From Mucidula mucida (Eukaryota; Basidiomycota; Agaricomycetes; Agaricales; Physalacriaceae): a stretch of 22,725 nt of DNA. Both the position numbers and the translations under genes were made by a program. How positions within the stretch are numbered: position 1 is the stretch's first letter; each line of letters begins with the position of its first letter. Under the pieces are notes generated by a model. That model ran no database searches, had not been told where the DNA came from, and was given only the letters and a program-made list of their open reading frames with translations. Location of the stretch: assembly GCA_015501055.1 (NCBI GenBank), contig JADNYV010000545.1:1-22725 (forward strand), in the 5' to 3' direction. Shown here one piece after another: positions 1 through 8,602 of the stretch.

Positions 1-1718
1 AACGTTTTGTAACTGGAGCTAAACGTGGAACCAGAACCCGTGCGGCTACTGCAACTCCCTACCCGCGAAGATCCAGGATAGGAACCGTCATAACGCGAGC
101 CAACACCGCTACAACGGTCATTAGTTCCTGGAGAGTTTTCAACTCTGTATCAAATTTACTGACCGACCGTTGAGATACTTCGCACAGTCGGTGGCAGCAG
201 GTGTCCACTCGCCGACGATGGTCCACAAATGAAAGGACGAAAGCGAGCTTGCCTTATCGCACGCTACGGAAATATGTTCGTCATTACTCCTCGCGTTTTC
301 CTATGAAATCATAAATGACCGTTGCCACAAAGCACATAACGAAAGTTACCTCATCAGAGAACATTTGGTAGATGTGAGTGTCCATGGCAACACCGTCGAG
401 GTTGCTGCCAAAATTATTCCAGTAACTGAGTGGTTGGAATGCGTCATGTACAAGGACAAGGTTGTTTGACTGGCGAGAGGAGCCATAAGGGTATCTGGAG
501 CGCCGCCATTAACTTAAGTGTGGTTGTAGGCTGACCGAAAAAAGCATACCGCACATTCCCATAACTGTCAAGCCAATACTAGCAACCCTGCATCAGCTGC
601 AGTATCGTTCAAAATAACAGAAACCTACTTGTTTCGTAACGCTGAGGACATCCGACCCGCGATAGCCAGCTGGTCTGCATGTGTTCATCAGATTGCATAT
701 TGAACTGATGAAAAGAACAAGCGTACTCATTTAATGGGGCGATGGTAGCTACAACATCTGCCCTGTCGCGGTACATGGATGCTATTGTCTTCATGATGTT
801 GTTCGTGCGGTCGATGTAAGATTGCTGCGTGTGCCATTCACTAAGATGCATTGAGCCGACGAGTCGGGAGCTGACTCAAGAAAGAACTTACGGGTAACCT
901 TCTTCTGTCCAGAATTATCGAATCTGAATGTGGAAAGTAAATCGACTGCATGCATCATGAGCGTCAGACTAACCCATTCTGACTACCCGGAGCAACCTAT
1001 GAGGTCAACTTATCAGAACAGATCCTTCGTCGGAAGTCGGACGCGTACCGTGCAGGTCGACGATGACCTTAAGACCGTACGACGCTGCCCATCCCAGAGC
1101 CTTCTCCAAGTAAGGGAGTTGACCTTGAATGAACGGTTCTCCGTCCGATACTTCGAAAGCCCAGTATCCGATTGGTATGCGAACATGATTAAGACTAGAA
1201 GCAAATTAAGGACCAACTTGGGAGTATAATCGTGAAACGGGTGTCACTGCTGCGCATCAGAAGGTCTGGATTTGAATTATATCACCACCCCGTTTCGCAG
1301 TAGAATAGGGATGGAGGTTGAGTTAGCCGAAGTGATATCGCAGCTCTTCCGAGTTCCGACCTCGGATAACAGGCTGTGATAAGCTGGAAGGAACTCGGGC
1401 TGGACGGAGCGCTGTGGGACTTCGCTAAAATCTCGCAGATAGCATGGCGTGGTAAAGTTACCTTTCATGGTCAGAGGGCACAGGGTTGTTGGCGTGTCCG
1501 TGATTGAACGGGGCTCCGAATCAACGCGTGGAGCTTTCTAGGTTCTACGAACGTTGTAGGGCCGTTTTGGGGTGACGACGCATGCCTGCTGACTGCTCAA
1601 TTCATTCGGATCACGCCCGGCAAAATATCGAGACTTGAAGCCATCGATGCGTGCGACACGGGTAAGGACAGAAGCAGGCGCCAAAGGCCGAGCACACGTG
1701 CGTAGCAGAGACTTTGCA
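1..1718. other. Intergenic region, no gene recognised
   Basis: Only short open frames (all under 100 codons) occur on either strand. None has a recognisable domain, a convincing start context or consistent splice signals. The last few hundred bases lie upstream of the peptidase gene and probably contain its promoter: a CACGTG hexamer lies at about 1695-1700, just before the TATA box. An old degraded gene cannot be excluded. Confidence 0.6.
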
Positions 1719-1725
1719 TATAAAT
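1719..1725 (+). promoter_or_regulatory. TATA box of the peptidase-like gene
   Basis: TATAAAT lies about 90 bases upstream of the proposed first splice donor. From here to that donor there is no ATG on the plus strand, which fits a short 5' UTR and a start codon formed at the first splice junction. Core promoter position is inferred from motif and spacing only. Confidence 0.5.
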
Positions 1726-1811
1726 CCAAGCATCCTCGATTGCTCTGATTCCCTCGTCAAGTTCCCTACTTGTCTTCACTTTGCTTATTGCTGAGCCCAC
1801 CGTGCGACCAA

Positions 1812-1874
1812 GTGTGTCACGTTTCTCTCTACCCTTTGCCCGGTTCTAACTTTGTTCCTCTTTTCTTCCCCCAG
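1812..1874 (+). other. Intron that splits the start codon of the peptidase-like gene
   Basis: Donor GTGTGT, branch-like TTCTAAC, a long pyrimidine tract and acceptor CCCCCAG give a 63-nt intron. Splicing joins A1811 to TG1875-1876, making the first ATG after the TATA box. The resulting frame runs through the next exon and, once the retrotransposon is left out, into the long ORF downstream. The acceptor is strong; the exact donor is inferred. Confidence 0.55.
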
Positions 1875-1928
1875 TGTCAAACACAGCGACCTACGTTCAG
1901 ACTACCACTCGTGACTCCCTACCCCCTC
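1875..1928 (+). pseudogene. 5' coding exon fragment of serine peptidase-like gene, cut off by the copia insertion
   Basis: This 54-nt stretch starts at a strong splice acceptor and stays open up to the left edge of the retrotransposon. With one copy of the CCCTC duplication left out, the frame continues at 6966 without a stop into the ORF at 7007-8602. The uninterrupted gene would have 32 extra N-terminal residues, 563 in all. In this allele about 5 kb of foreign DNA separates the fragment from the rest, so the gene is probably broken or expressed only as an N-terminally shortened form. I see no domain in the fragment itself. Confidence 0.65.
1924..1928. repeat. Target site duplication (left copy)
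   Basis: CCCTC directly precedes the TG of the left LTR and is repeated exactly after the CA of the right LTR (6961-6965). Five bases is the usual duplication length for Ty1/copia integrases. Confidence 0.9.
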
Positions 1929-2017
1929 TGACGTACGCAGTGCGGGGTAGTCGAGGACGGGCGCGGTACGCGCTAGGTCGTCGCGGGAGGACTCGGGGAA
2001 ACCACGGGAGGAGGAGA

Positions 2018-2177
2018 CCTGTAGCAGTAAGTAAGATATGGGTCTCAGACGATGGTGGTAAAGTCTATTATTATACCTGTAGCAGTAAGTAAGATATGGC
2101 TACAGGTTCTGTGAGTATACGATGAATAATAATAGATCTGTTCAGTACTCACGTCTCAGACGATGGTGGTAAAGTCT
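2018..2177. repeat. Interspersed direct repeats inside the LTR
   Basis: A 24-nt unit beginning CCTGTAGCAG occurs at 2018-2041 and 2076-2099. A 25-nt unit beginning GTCTCAGACG occurs at 2042-2066 and 2153-2177. Both pairs recur in the other LTR at +4697. Such pairs may be regulatory elements or the trace of a local duplication. Confidence 0.85.
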
Positions 2178-2182
2178 GAGAC
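2153..2182. repeat. Perfect inverted repeat (hairpin) in the LTR
   Basis: GTCTCAGAC and GTCTGAGAC form a 9-bp stem around a 12-nt loop. The same structure is at 6850-6879 in the other LTR. It could act in the LTR transcript, for example near the polyadenylation site, but no role is demonstrated. Confidence 0.7.
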
Positions 2183-2263
2183 GCGATCAAGTCCGAATCG
2201 GACAGGTAAGCTGCCGCGATCATACAGCTATCTACTCGACCATCACTAGCTCGATGTCCGTCA

Positions 2264-2272
2264 CTCCCCCTC
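2264..2272 (-). other. Polypurine tract of the copia element
   Basis: On the minus strand GAGGGGGAG lies immediately before the 3' LTR, where plus-strand DNA synthesis is primed in LTR retrotransposons. Confidence 0.8.
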
Positions 2273-2287
2273 GAGCAGTGCAGGGTC

Positions 2288-5200
2288 CTAACCTTCAAGA
2301 CCAAGGAGACTTCGGAAGTGCTCAAATTTAGCGCGGGCCAGCGGCTTGGTGAGCGTATTGGCGATCATGTTGTCGGTCTGACAATATGCCAAGGAAACAT
2401 GACCCAAAGCAATAGCTTGACGCACAAAATGAAAACAGATGTCGATGTGCTTCGTGCGCTCGTGGAATACGGAATCTTTGGCAATGGATTTGGCATTTTC
2501 CGAGTCGGTAAAGAGCGTGGTAGGATTGGATGGATAGATGGAAGGGTTTTGAAGGAGCGGGGATAACTGTTTGAACAGTTTGTGGATCCAGATGATGTTC
2601 TTGGATGCCGGGGTGAGTCCAACATATTCTGATTCGCCTGTAGACAGGGTAACAAGTGACTGTTTCTTAGAAGTCCAGTGCACGGCACCACGGCCGACGT
2701 ACAACACGAATCCGGACATGGATTTCCTGCCGGGTTGGTTTGCGAACGACGCATCATGGTATGCGATGAGCGTGATCTCTGGACCGCCAAGGATGAGTTT
2801 GAAGTCCTTCGTGCCCTTGAGGTATCGGAGGACGCGGAAGGCCGCTTTGATGTGAGTGGATCGCGGGTCTTCGACGAACTGTGACAAAGTTGACACGGCG
2901 AAGGCGATATCTGGACGTGATCCGACGTTGGCATACATAAGGGATCCGATGATCTCAAGGTACTGTTGTTTTTCTCGAGCGGTGGTTGGTTCTTGAGAAA
3001 CCGAAGGTGAGTTGGTGTGGAGAGTTATGCTGGCCTCCATTGGTGTTGAAAACGGTGCGTGATTTTCGATCGCGAATCGCTTCACAAGCGTTTCGATGTA
3101 GGCCTTCTGACCGATGCTGATGGTTTTTGCATCTAGGTCCCGCGTGATTTGCATCCCGAGCAGCCAGTGGATGGCTCCAAGATCAACAAGCTCGAAGTGC
3201 TTTCCGAGCTCCGCTTTGAAGGCGTCCGATTCTTCCTGGGAGTGGGCTATGATGGTAAAATCATCAGTTGCCACTGCTACGAGCGTGTAACGGTCCCCGT
3301 CGATGCGTTGGAAGACCGCTTCGTCAGCATCGCTCACGGTGAAGCCCATACCTTCCATGGTGGACTTCAACTTTTTGTACAGGCCTCTGCCTGCCTGCTT
3401 CGTGCCGTATAACCCCTTCTTCAGTTTTCCATACCGCTTTTGGCCTTTCAGGTGATCCGGAATGGTGAAGAGGTCGTCGAGTTCTGGAGGAAATTGGATG
3501 TAGACGTCCTCAAGGATTGGAGCGTGGAGGTAAGCGTTCTTGATGTCGGCTTGGTCAATGATAGCACCCATTGATGCACCAATTGACAGCAGTGTTCGCA
3601 ATGTCGACAGCCGGACAACGGGCGCATAGCTGTCGTAATAGTCGACACCCTTGATTTGTGAGAATCCGCGGGCGACGAAACGAGCTTTGGCGCGCGCAAA
3701 GTTCCCGAACTCATCGCGCTTAACGCGAAACACAAATTTGGTGCTGACAAGGTTAACACCCTTGGGAACCTCATCAGCCGACATCAGCTCCCATGTTTCA
3801 AACTTTTCACATTGCTTGATCTCCTCGATGATGGACTGTTTCCAGACCTCGCTGTCATCTCCTTCGAGCGCCTCCTTTGTCGTCATCGGCTCAGCATCAA
3901 CAAGCATTGCGAAGTCACACGGTTCTTCCTCTGATTCGGATTCGAGGATAAATTTGACTATAGCGGCGATACCGGCGGTGGTTGGGCGTGTACGGAGGTC
4001 GCGTTCCTTGTAGGAACCAGGTTTGGCAGCGGTTGAGCGTTTGGGGCGCCCAGGAAGAGGTTCAGGTTCAGCAGGTTCGTTGTCAGACTCTGACAACTCG
4101 GTGAGAGGTGATAATGGTGCCTCTTCAACTGGTGGCGGCGGTGGATTGGCTGGAATTTGGATTGGTGGAATGGATGGAATGGATGGCATTGGTTCTAGAG
4201 TCTGGGGTGGTTCGACATTGTCGGTTACCTCTTCTATCTCCCCCTCGAACTCCACAGGCTCTGGGATAATGTCCTCTTGATTGAAATAGACATCCCGTTC
4301 CACAGATACCTTCTTGTGTTTCGGCCAATAAATCCTCCAACCCTTCGACTCCGTGTCAACACCCACAAAGTGGACTTGGATAACACGTTCTGTGAGCTTC
4401 TTTGGGTCCTTCAACTTCAACCAGCACTTCATACCCCACGGTCGCAAACCAGATAAGTTTGGCTTGCGCTGTGTTGACATCTCGTAAGGTGTTTTTCCAG
4501 AGGTGATTGCTTTCGTCGTCGTCCGGTTCCAGATATACTCTGCATGCCGGTGGGCCTCAGCCCAAAGATAGTTCGGCAAGCCAGACGCAAAAATGAATGC
4601 TCGAGTCGTGTCCATTAAGTAGCCGTTTGAGCGCTCGGCGATCCCATTCGATTGAGGAGAGTCATGAACATTGAGATGACGTTCAGTTCCACGGCTTTGA
4701 AGATGCTCGTCAAAAGCTTTGCTCGTGAATTCTCCCCCTCGATCAGAGCCCAGGACTTTAATGACCTGAACTCCCCTCTGCACCTTGATCCAGACTTCGT
4801 ACCGCTTGTAAGCGCCAAGGGCGTCCGACTTTTTAGGCAGGTACTCGGATCGAGATTCGTGGGTGTGAAGATCCCGAAACGTGCAAGCGTAACGGGCGCC
4901 ACCAAGGGACTTGACGTCCATAGGACCAATTAGGTCTGTAACCACCTTGTCTCCAGCTCCCTGGACATACTCGTAGTGCCCCTCCTTTGGAAAAGGTTTG
5001 CGCTTGGCCTTGGCCTTGGCACATATCTCGCAAAACTTGGCCTTTGAATTCAGGTCAAGCTTGATTCCCTCGATATGGCCGTCGATGTACATCCGTCGTA
5101 AAGATGCCGGGTCGCGATGTCCACATATGTGGTGCAACTCCATAAGCGTGACCTTCTGACCTTGGCAATAAGCGCAATTTCGGGTCCCAGATTTAGAGTG

Positions 5201-5335
5201 TTGGTCTTGGAAGATGACGGTATGTTGCAGGCGTACATGCCTTTCGATTCGGGGATTTTGGCGAAGACAGTCGAGTTTGGTTTTGGAGTGGAAATGTACA
5301 TTGTACGATCGTCCGGGTTGATGTAGACGGGACAT
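2288..5335 (-). CDS. pol: Copia pol: pre-integrase zinc finger, integrase, reverse transcriptase, RNase H
   Basis: The ORF has 1,015 codons, of which roughly the first 55 look non-homologous. Real coding probably begins near 5170, where the gag frame gives way. In order: an HHCC zinc-binding pre-integrase domain (H69/H73, C102/C105); integrase core with D134, D198 and E234, a DD35E spacing; a Pro-rich linker (about 370-430); copia-type reverse transcriptase, with motif A in DIKNAYLHA and motif C reading ATDD instead of the usual YVDD; and a C-terminal RNase H with DAS, GESEYVG and TDSENAK motifs. The ORF is long and uninterrupted, fitting a young insertion. The first Met is not a credible start, because the product should come from a gag-pol fusion. 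Confidence 0.93.
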   Translation of the reverse strand: MSRLHQPGRSYNVHFHSKTKLDCLRQNPRIERHVRLQHTVIFQDQHSKSGTRNCAYCQGQKVTLMELHHICGHRDPASLRRMYIDGHIEGIKLDLNSKAKFCEICAKAKAKRKPFPKEGHYEYVQGAGDKVVTDLIGPMDVKSLGGARYACTFRDLHTHESRSEYLPKKSDALGAYKRYEVWIKVQRGVQVIKVLGSDRGGEFTSKAFDEHLQSRGTERHLNVHDSPQSNGIAERSNGYLMDTTRAFIFASGLPNYLWAEAHRHAEYIWNRTTTKAITSGKTPYEMSTQRKPNLSGLRPWGMKCWLKLKDPKKLTERVIQVHFVGVDTESKGWRIYWPKHKKVSVERDVYFNQEDIIPEPVEFEGEIEEVTDNVEPPQTLEPMPSIPSIPPIQIPANPPPPPVEEAPLSPLTELSESDNEPAEPEPLPGRPKRSTAAKPGSYKERDLRTRPTTAGIAAIVKFILESESEEEPCDFAMLVDAEPMTTKEALEGDDSEVWKQSIIEEIKQCEKFETWELMSADEVPKGVNLVSTKFVFRVKRDEFGNFARAKARFVARGFSQIKGVDYYDSYAPVVRLSTLRTLLSIGASMGAIIDQADIKNAYLHAPILEDVYIQFPPELDDLFTIPDHLKGQKRYGKLKKGLYGTKQAGRGLYKKLKSTMEGMGFTVSDADEAVFQRIDGDRYTLVAVATDDFTIIAHSQEESDAFKAELGKHFELVDLGAIHWLLGMQITRDLDAKTISIGQKAYIETLVKRFAIENHAPFSTPMEASITLHTNSPSVSQEPTTAREKQQYLEIIGSLMYANVGSRPDIAFAVSTLSQFVEDPRSTHIKAAFRVLRYLKGTKDFKLILGGPEITLIAYHDASFANQPGRKSMSGFVLYVGRGAVHWTSKKQSLVTLSTGESEYVGLTPASKNIIWIHKLFKQLSPLLQNPSIYPSNPTTLFTDSENAKSIAKDSVFHERTKHIDICFHFVRQAIALGHVSLAYCQTDNMIANTLTKPLARAKFEHFRSLLGLEG

Positions 5336-6621
5336 TTGCCGCGACTGATATGGGATAGAGACAGGAGAGTGTACGCCATCTTTGGCACATAGTAGGCCTG
5401 GCGGAATATCGTCTTTGTGGATGAGTTCCCATTGGAAAGAGTGATGACCAGGTCGCCCTTAGCAACAGCAGAAATAGTTTCGCCGTTCGCTGCAGTGACG
5501 GGACGGGGTTTGATCTTGACCAGAGTCTTGAACAAATGAACCTCCGGTGAGAACGTCTTGGATGCGGCGCTGTCGAAGAATGCGGGTCGTTCGGTCTCAG
5601 TAGCGAGAGCATTGCCCTCCATGTGATAATCGGAACCAAATGCCATAAACGCAGTATTGCGATGACCAATGGTAACTACATCGTCATCACTATCATCGAT
5701 AGCTACAGCGGCCGTGTCCTTGTCCTTGTCCTTGTCCTTCTTTTTCTTCCAAGGCTGTTGCCCTTCACGTCCGCCGCCCTTCGCCCAACAATCCTTGGCG
5801 ACGTGCCCACTGCGCTTGCAGTTGGTGCACGTTGCACTCTTGGACGAGGAAGACCTGCCGGAGGATGAACCGCGAGAGCCGCCATTGGCAGCCATTGCAA
5901 CATTGTCGCTGGTGTTTTCGCTGGTAGTCCGGGCGTGGTAGTCCTCCATGATGATGGACTTGACGGTCTGGAGAGAAGCCTTCTGACCAGTAATTTTGCT
6001 GGCCGCATTGAGCGTCTGACGAGTAGAGTTGAAGGAAGGGGGAAGGCCTTTAAGGATGATGGTGGTGAGCTGGTCCTCGGCGATGTCCATTCCCATGCCG
6101 GCGAGACGCTGTTGCATGTTCTCCGCCTCGGTGATGTAGGTTTCGACACCAGATTCGTCCGGGCATTGCAAGTCGTTGAGTTGCGTGAGGAGAAGTTGCT
6201 GTGTCATGTCGCCGCGCTCGTTCATGTACTTCTCGAGTGCGACCCATACGCCGTTCGCGGTAGACGCGGATTTGATAGCGTTGAAGGCAGCATTGGGGAT
6301 TGACTCGTAGATGATGGTCCGGATTTTCGCTTCCTTGGTCTCCCAGTTGTCGAACGCGATGTCGAGTTTTTCGGACTCGTCGTCGGACAGTGGCTTGGCG
6401 AACGCCGTATCGGCTGAGCTGTACCATTTGCCGGTGTGGGAGACGACGAAGGGAGGTGTGGGAACAGTGCCGCGAAGATGGCGGCCGACTCCGGCAGCCT
6501 TGAGCTTCTGGACGAGTTTTTCACGGTATGTGACCCAGTTGGACCCGTCGTTGGCGAGCTTGACGGTGCTGACGACCTTAATTTCCGTAGTCGACATTTT
6601 TTCGTCGGCTCCGGGGCCCAT
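5050..6621 (-). CDS. gag: Copia gag and aspartic protease
   Basis: The ORF has 523 codons. Residues 15-235 resemble the copia-type gag polypeptide (UBN2 family). A CCHC zinc knuckle follows (C265, C268, H273, C278), then a Lys/Asp-rich stretch and a retroviral-type protease with an FFDSAAS active-site motif (D350). The Gly usual after D-[ST] is Ala here. After about residue 430 it enters the pre-integrase domain, which continues in the pol frame. The first Met at 6621 overlaps the primer binding site, so the Met at residue 9 (6597) may be the real start. The last 35 residues or so, past the frame change, look like read-through of the wrong frame. It overlaps pol by 286 bases at an offset of -1. 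Confidence 0.9.
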   Translation of the reverse strand: MGPGADEKMSTTEIKVVSTVKLANDGSNWVTYREKLVQKLKAAGVGRHLRGTVPTPPFVVSHTGKWYSSADTAFAKPLSDDESEKLDIAFDNWETKEAKIRTIIYESIPNAAFNAIKSASTANGVWVALEKYMNERGDMTQQLLLTQLNDLQCPDESGVETYITEAENMQQRLAGMGMDIAEDQLTTIILKGLPPSFNSTRQTLNAASKITGQKASLQTVKSIIMEDYHARTTSENTSDNVAMAANGGSRGSSSGRSSSSKSATCTNCKRSGHVAKDCWAKGGGREGQQPWKKKKDKDKDKDTAAVAIDDSDDDVVTIGHRNTAFMAFGSDYHMEGNALATETERPAFFDSAASKTFSPEVHLFKTLVKIKPRPVTAANGETISAVAKGDLVITLSNGNSSTKTIFRQAYYVPKMAYTLLSLSHISRGKCPVYINPDDRTMYISTPKPNSTVFAKIPESKGMYACNIPSSSKTNTLNLGPEIALIAKVRRSRLWSCTTYVDIATRHLYDGCTSTAISRESSLT

Positions 6622-6625
6622 AACC
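6614..6625 (-). other. Primer binding site matching initiator tRNA-Met anticodon arm
   Basis: Directly inside the 5' LTR, the minus strand reads GGTTATGGGCCC. This is complementary to the GGGCCCAUAACC stretch of the eukaryotic initiator tRNA-Met anticodon stem-loop. Drosophila copia is known to prime from a half-tRNA-iMet cleaved in the anticodon region, and the same mode is implied here. The tRNA sequence was compared from memory. Confidence 0.85.
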
Positions 6626-6960
6626 TGACGTACGCAGTGCGGGGTAGTCGAGGACGGGCGCGGTACGCGCTAGGTCGTCGCGGGAGGACTCGGGGAAACC
6701 ACGGGAGGAGGAGACCTGTAGCAGTAAGTAAGATATGGGTCTCAGACGATGGTGGTAAAGTCTATTATTATACCTGTAGCAGTAAGTAAGATATGGCTAC
6801 AGGTTCTGTGAGTATACGATGAATAATAATAGATCTGTTCAGTACTCACGTCTCAGACGATGGTGGTAAAGTCTGAGACGCGATCAAGTCCGAATCGGAC
6901 AGGTAAGCTGCCGCGATCATACAGCTATCTACTCGACCATCACTAGCTCGATGTCCGTCA
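6626..6960 (-). repeat. 5' LTR of the copia element
   Basis: This 335-bp repeat is identical by eye to 1929-2263, including all internal repeats and the hairpin (6850-6879). On the minus strand it would carry the promoter for gag-pol. Confidence 0.95.
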
Positions 6961-6965
6961 CCCTC
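6961..6965. repeat. Target site duplication (right copy)
   Basis: CCCTC directly after the right LTR matches 1924-1928. From here the host reading frame resumes toward the ATG at 7007. Confidence 0.9.
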
Positions 6966-7006
6966 TTCGCATATCCTTCAGCAACACCAAGTACACCATC
7001 CCCTCC

Positions 7007-8602
7007 ATGGATGATCCCAGTGCTCCTTTCCTTCCTTCAGACCTCGAGGCAGCCAACTTCTACTACGGGTTGGAGTCCAAGCCCATCCTCGTCGCTCGAT
7101 CCGATCGCGATGTCTGGGTGCCCTCCTCGGGTCCTTACGTTTACGTGGAAGCCAAGGTGCTGACTCCTCTCGGCCCTCATCCTCTCAGCCGCGTATGGGA
7201 TGAGACCGTCAGTGTCGCGATGGAGAGCTATTTGCAGGAGCAGGGTGTCCTGTATACGGGCATGACTCCACTTCGCATCGGCGTAGATGGCCAAGCTTCC
7301 CCTCCCGCTGTCATCTTCATGGGTGTCCGTCACGGCTCTCTCACTCGTGAGAAGGGCTACGAGGTCGCTGTCCACTGCCGCAGCATCCTCGTCCAGCACA
7401 ACATCACCGACATCCACGTCCAGATCCGCGAATCCGAGGCCACCTTATCTGCCGCCTCGCTGTTCAAGCCCGCCATCGCCGCCAACGTTGCTTACAACCT
7501 TCGTCAGCCCTTCTCCACTTCCCTGGGCATCCCCATTTGCAACGCCGGCACAACCCACTTTGAGGGAACGGGAGGCTTCTTCTTCACCCGCAATGGGAAG
7601 CTCTTCATGGTCACAGCTAGGCATGTCGTGTTCGACCCGAACGCGGTGAAGGACGAGCAGTACGAGTACAAGGATGGCACCGGGGCGAGTCGTATCAACG
7701 TCATGTTCCTCGGCAAGGCCGCCTTCGACGCTCGCGTCCAAGATATCCAGGACAAGATCGATGGTCAGAGCGCCAACCTCGTGTACCTCAAGAATCGCTT
7801 GGCACTCGCCGAGAACTTGGAGGAGGACGAGGCTGCTGCAGAGCGGAAGGCGGTAGAGCGCGAGATGGACGAGGCGAATGATGCTATCGGAGTGTTTGAG
7901 AGGTTGAAGAAGGACGTCAAGAGAGACTGGGAGGACGAGACCAAGCGCATCATCGGCCACGTCGTCTTTTCGCCCCGCATCGACTTCAGCGTAGGCGAGG
8001 GACGGTATACCGAGGACTGGGCAGTTATCGAGATTCACCCCGACATGATCAGCAGGCGTAACTTCGTCGGCAATGCCATCGATCTTGGCCAAGTCGCCGC
8101 TGCCGACTTCAAGAAGTTGATGTACCCCCATCTCGCCAACCCTCACTCATTCGACTACCCCGGCGACCGTCTCCACAGGTGTCGTGGTATCCTCTCGGAC
8201 AAGGAAATGCTCAATCCCGATCCGAAGACGAAGGACCAGGATAATGAGCCCACTATTATGGTCATCCAGAACGGAAACGTCTCCGGACTCCAAGTCGGCC
8301 GCATCAACAACATCCGTTCCGTCGTCCGCTGCTACTACGAAAATTTGCCTGGTGTTTCGTCGAGGGAGGTAGCCGTGCTTCCTCGTACCTCCAAGTCCGG
8401 CCCCTTCTCCCGGCCCGGAGACTCTGGAGCAGGTGTCGTCGCCGGTGACGGCAGGATCTGCGGCCTGCTCACTGGCGGAGACGGTATCACTGAAACCTCG
8501 GATATCACGTACCTCACCCCCATCGACTTCATCATCGCTCGCATGAAGCACTTCGGTATCGTCGGCGCCAATTTCTTCCCTTCGGCAGATGATCTCGCTT
8601 GA
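7007..8602 (+). CDS. Trypsin-fold serine peptidase-like protein (main part; 5' end displaced by copia)
   Basis: The ORF has 531 codons. A chymotrypsin/trypsin-fold catalytic triad is visible: His206 in VTARHVVFDP, Asp337 in EDWAVIEI and Ser473 in GDSGAGVV. A charged helical insert (about 241-312), probably coiled coil, lies between the His and Asp regions. Residues 1-185 form an N-terminal extension without a motif I know. There is no signal peptide, so it is probably intracellular. I associate this type of protein with agaricomycete fungi; substrate and role are unknown. The frame is open upstream of the Met to the retrotransposon border and matches the exon at 1875-1928, so 7007 is an internal Met of the intact gene. 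It may serve as start in this allele if a transcript exists. Promoter and first exon are now about 5 kb away. Confidence 0.85.
   Translation: MDDPSAPFLPSDLEAANFYYGLESKPILVARSDRDVWVPSSGPYVYVEAKVLTPLGPHPLSRVWDETVSVAMESYLQEQGVLYTGMTPLRIGVDGQASPPAVIFMGVRHGSLTREKGYEVAVHCRSILVQHNITDIHVQIRESEATLSAASLFKPAIAANVAYNLRQPFSTSLGIPICNAGTTHFEGTGGFFFTRNGKLFMVTARHVVFDPNAVKDEQYEYKDGTGASRINVMFLGKAAFDARVQDIQDKIDGQSANLVYLKNRLALAENLEEDEAAAERKAVEREMDEANDAIGVFERLKKDVKRDWEDETKRIIGHVVFSPRIDFSVGEGRYTEDWAVIEIHPDMISRRNFVGNAIDLGQVAAADFKKLMYPHLANPHSFDYPGDRLHRCRGILSDKEMLNPDPKTKDQDNEPTIMVIQNGNVSGLQVGRINNIRSVVRCYYENLPGVSSREVAVLPRTSKSGPFSRPGDSGAGVVAGDGRICGLLTGGDGITETSDITYLTPIDFIIARMKHFGIVGANFFPSADDLA

Larger units (their letters stand above)
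1929..2263 (-). repeat. 3' LTR of the copia element
   Basis: This 335-bp direct repeat equals 6626-6960. On the minus strand it is the 3' LTR. It contains two copies of a 24-nt unit (2018-2041 and 2076-2099), two copies of a 25-nt unit (2042-2066 and 2153-2177) and a perfect 9-bp inverted repeat at 2153-2182. Confidence 0.95.
1929..6960 (-). mobile_element. Complete Ty1/copia LTR retrotransposon
   Basis: The element is 5,032 bp, with coding on the minus strand. It has two 335-bp LTRs that begin TG and end CA, a primer binding site next to the right LTR, a polypurine tract next to the left LTR, a gag-protease ORF and a pol ORF ordered integrase, reverse transcriptase, RNase H. Integrase before RT defines copia rather than gypsy. 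The LTRs read as identical base for base and are flanked by a 5-bp duplication, so it inserted recently. Gag and pol are in different frames, so full activity depends on frameshifting or is lost. It sits in the first coding exon of the peptidase-like gene, in antisense orientation. Confidence 0.95.

Noticed and set aside
1..1718. Possible relic gene in the left flank
   Set aside because: Frames are short, no domain is recognisable and no splice pairs extend them.
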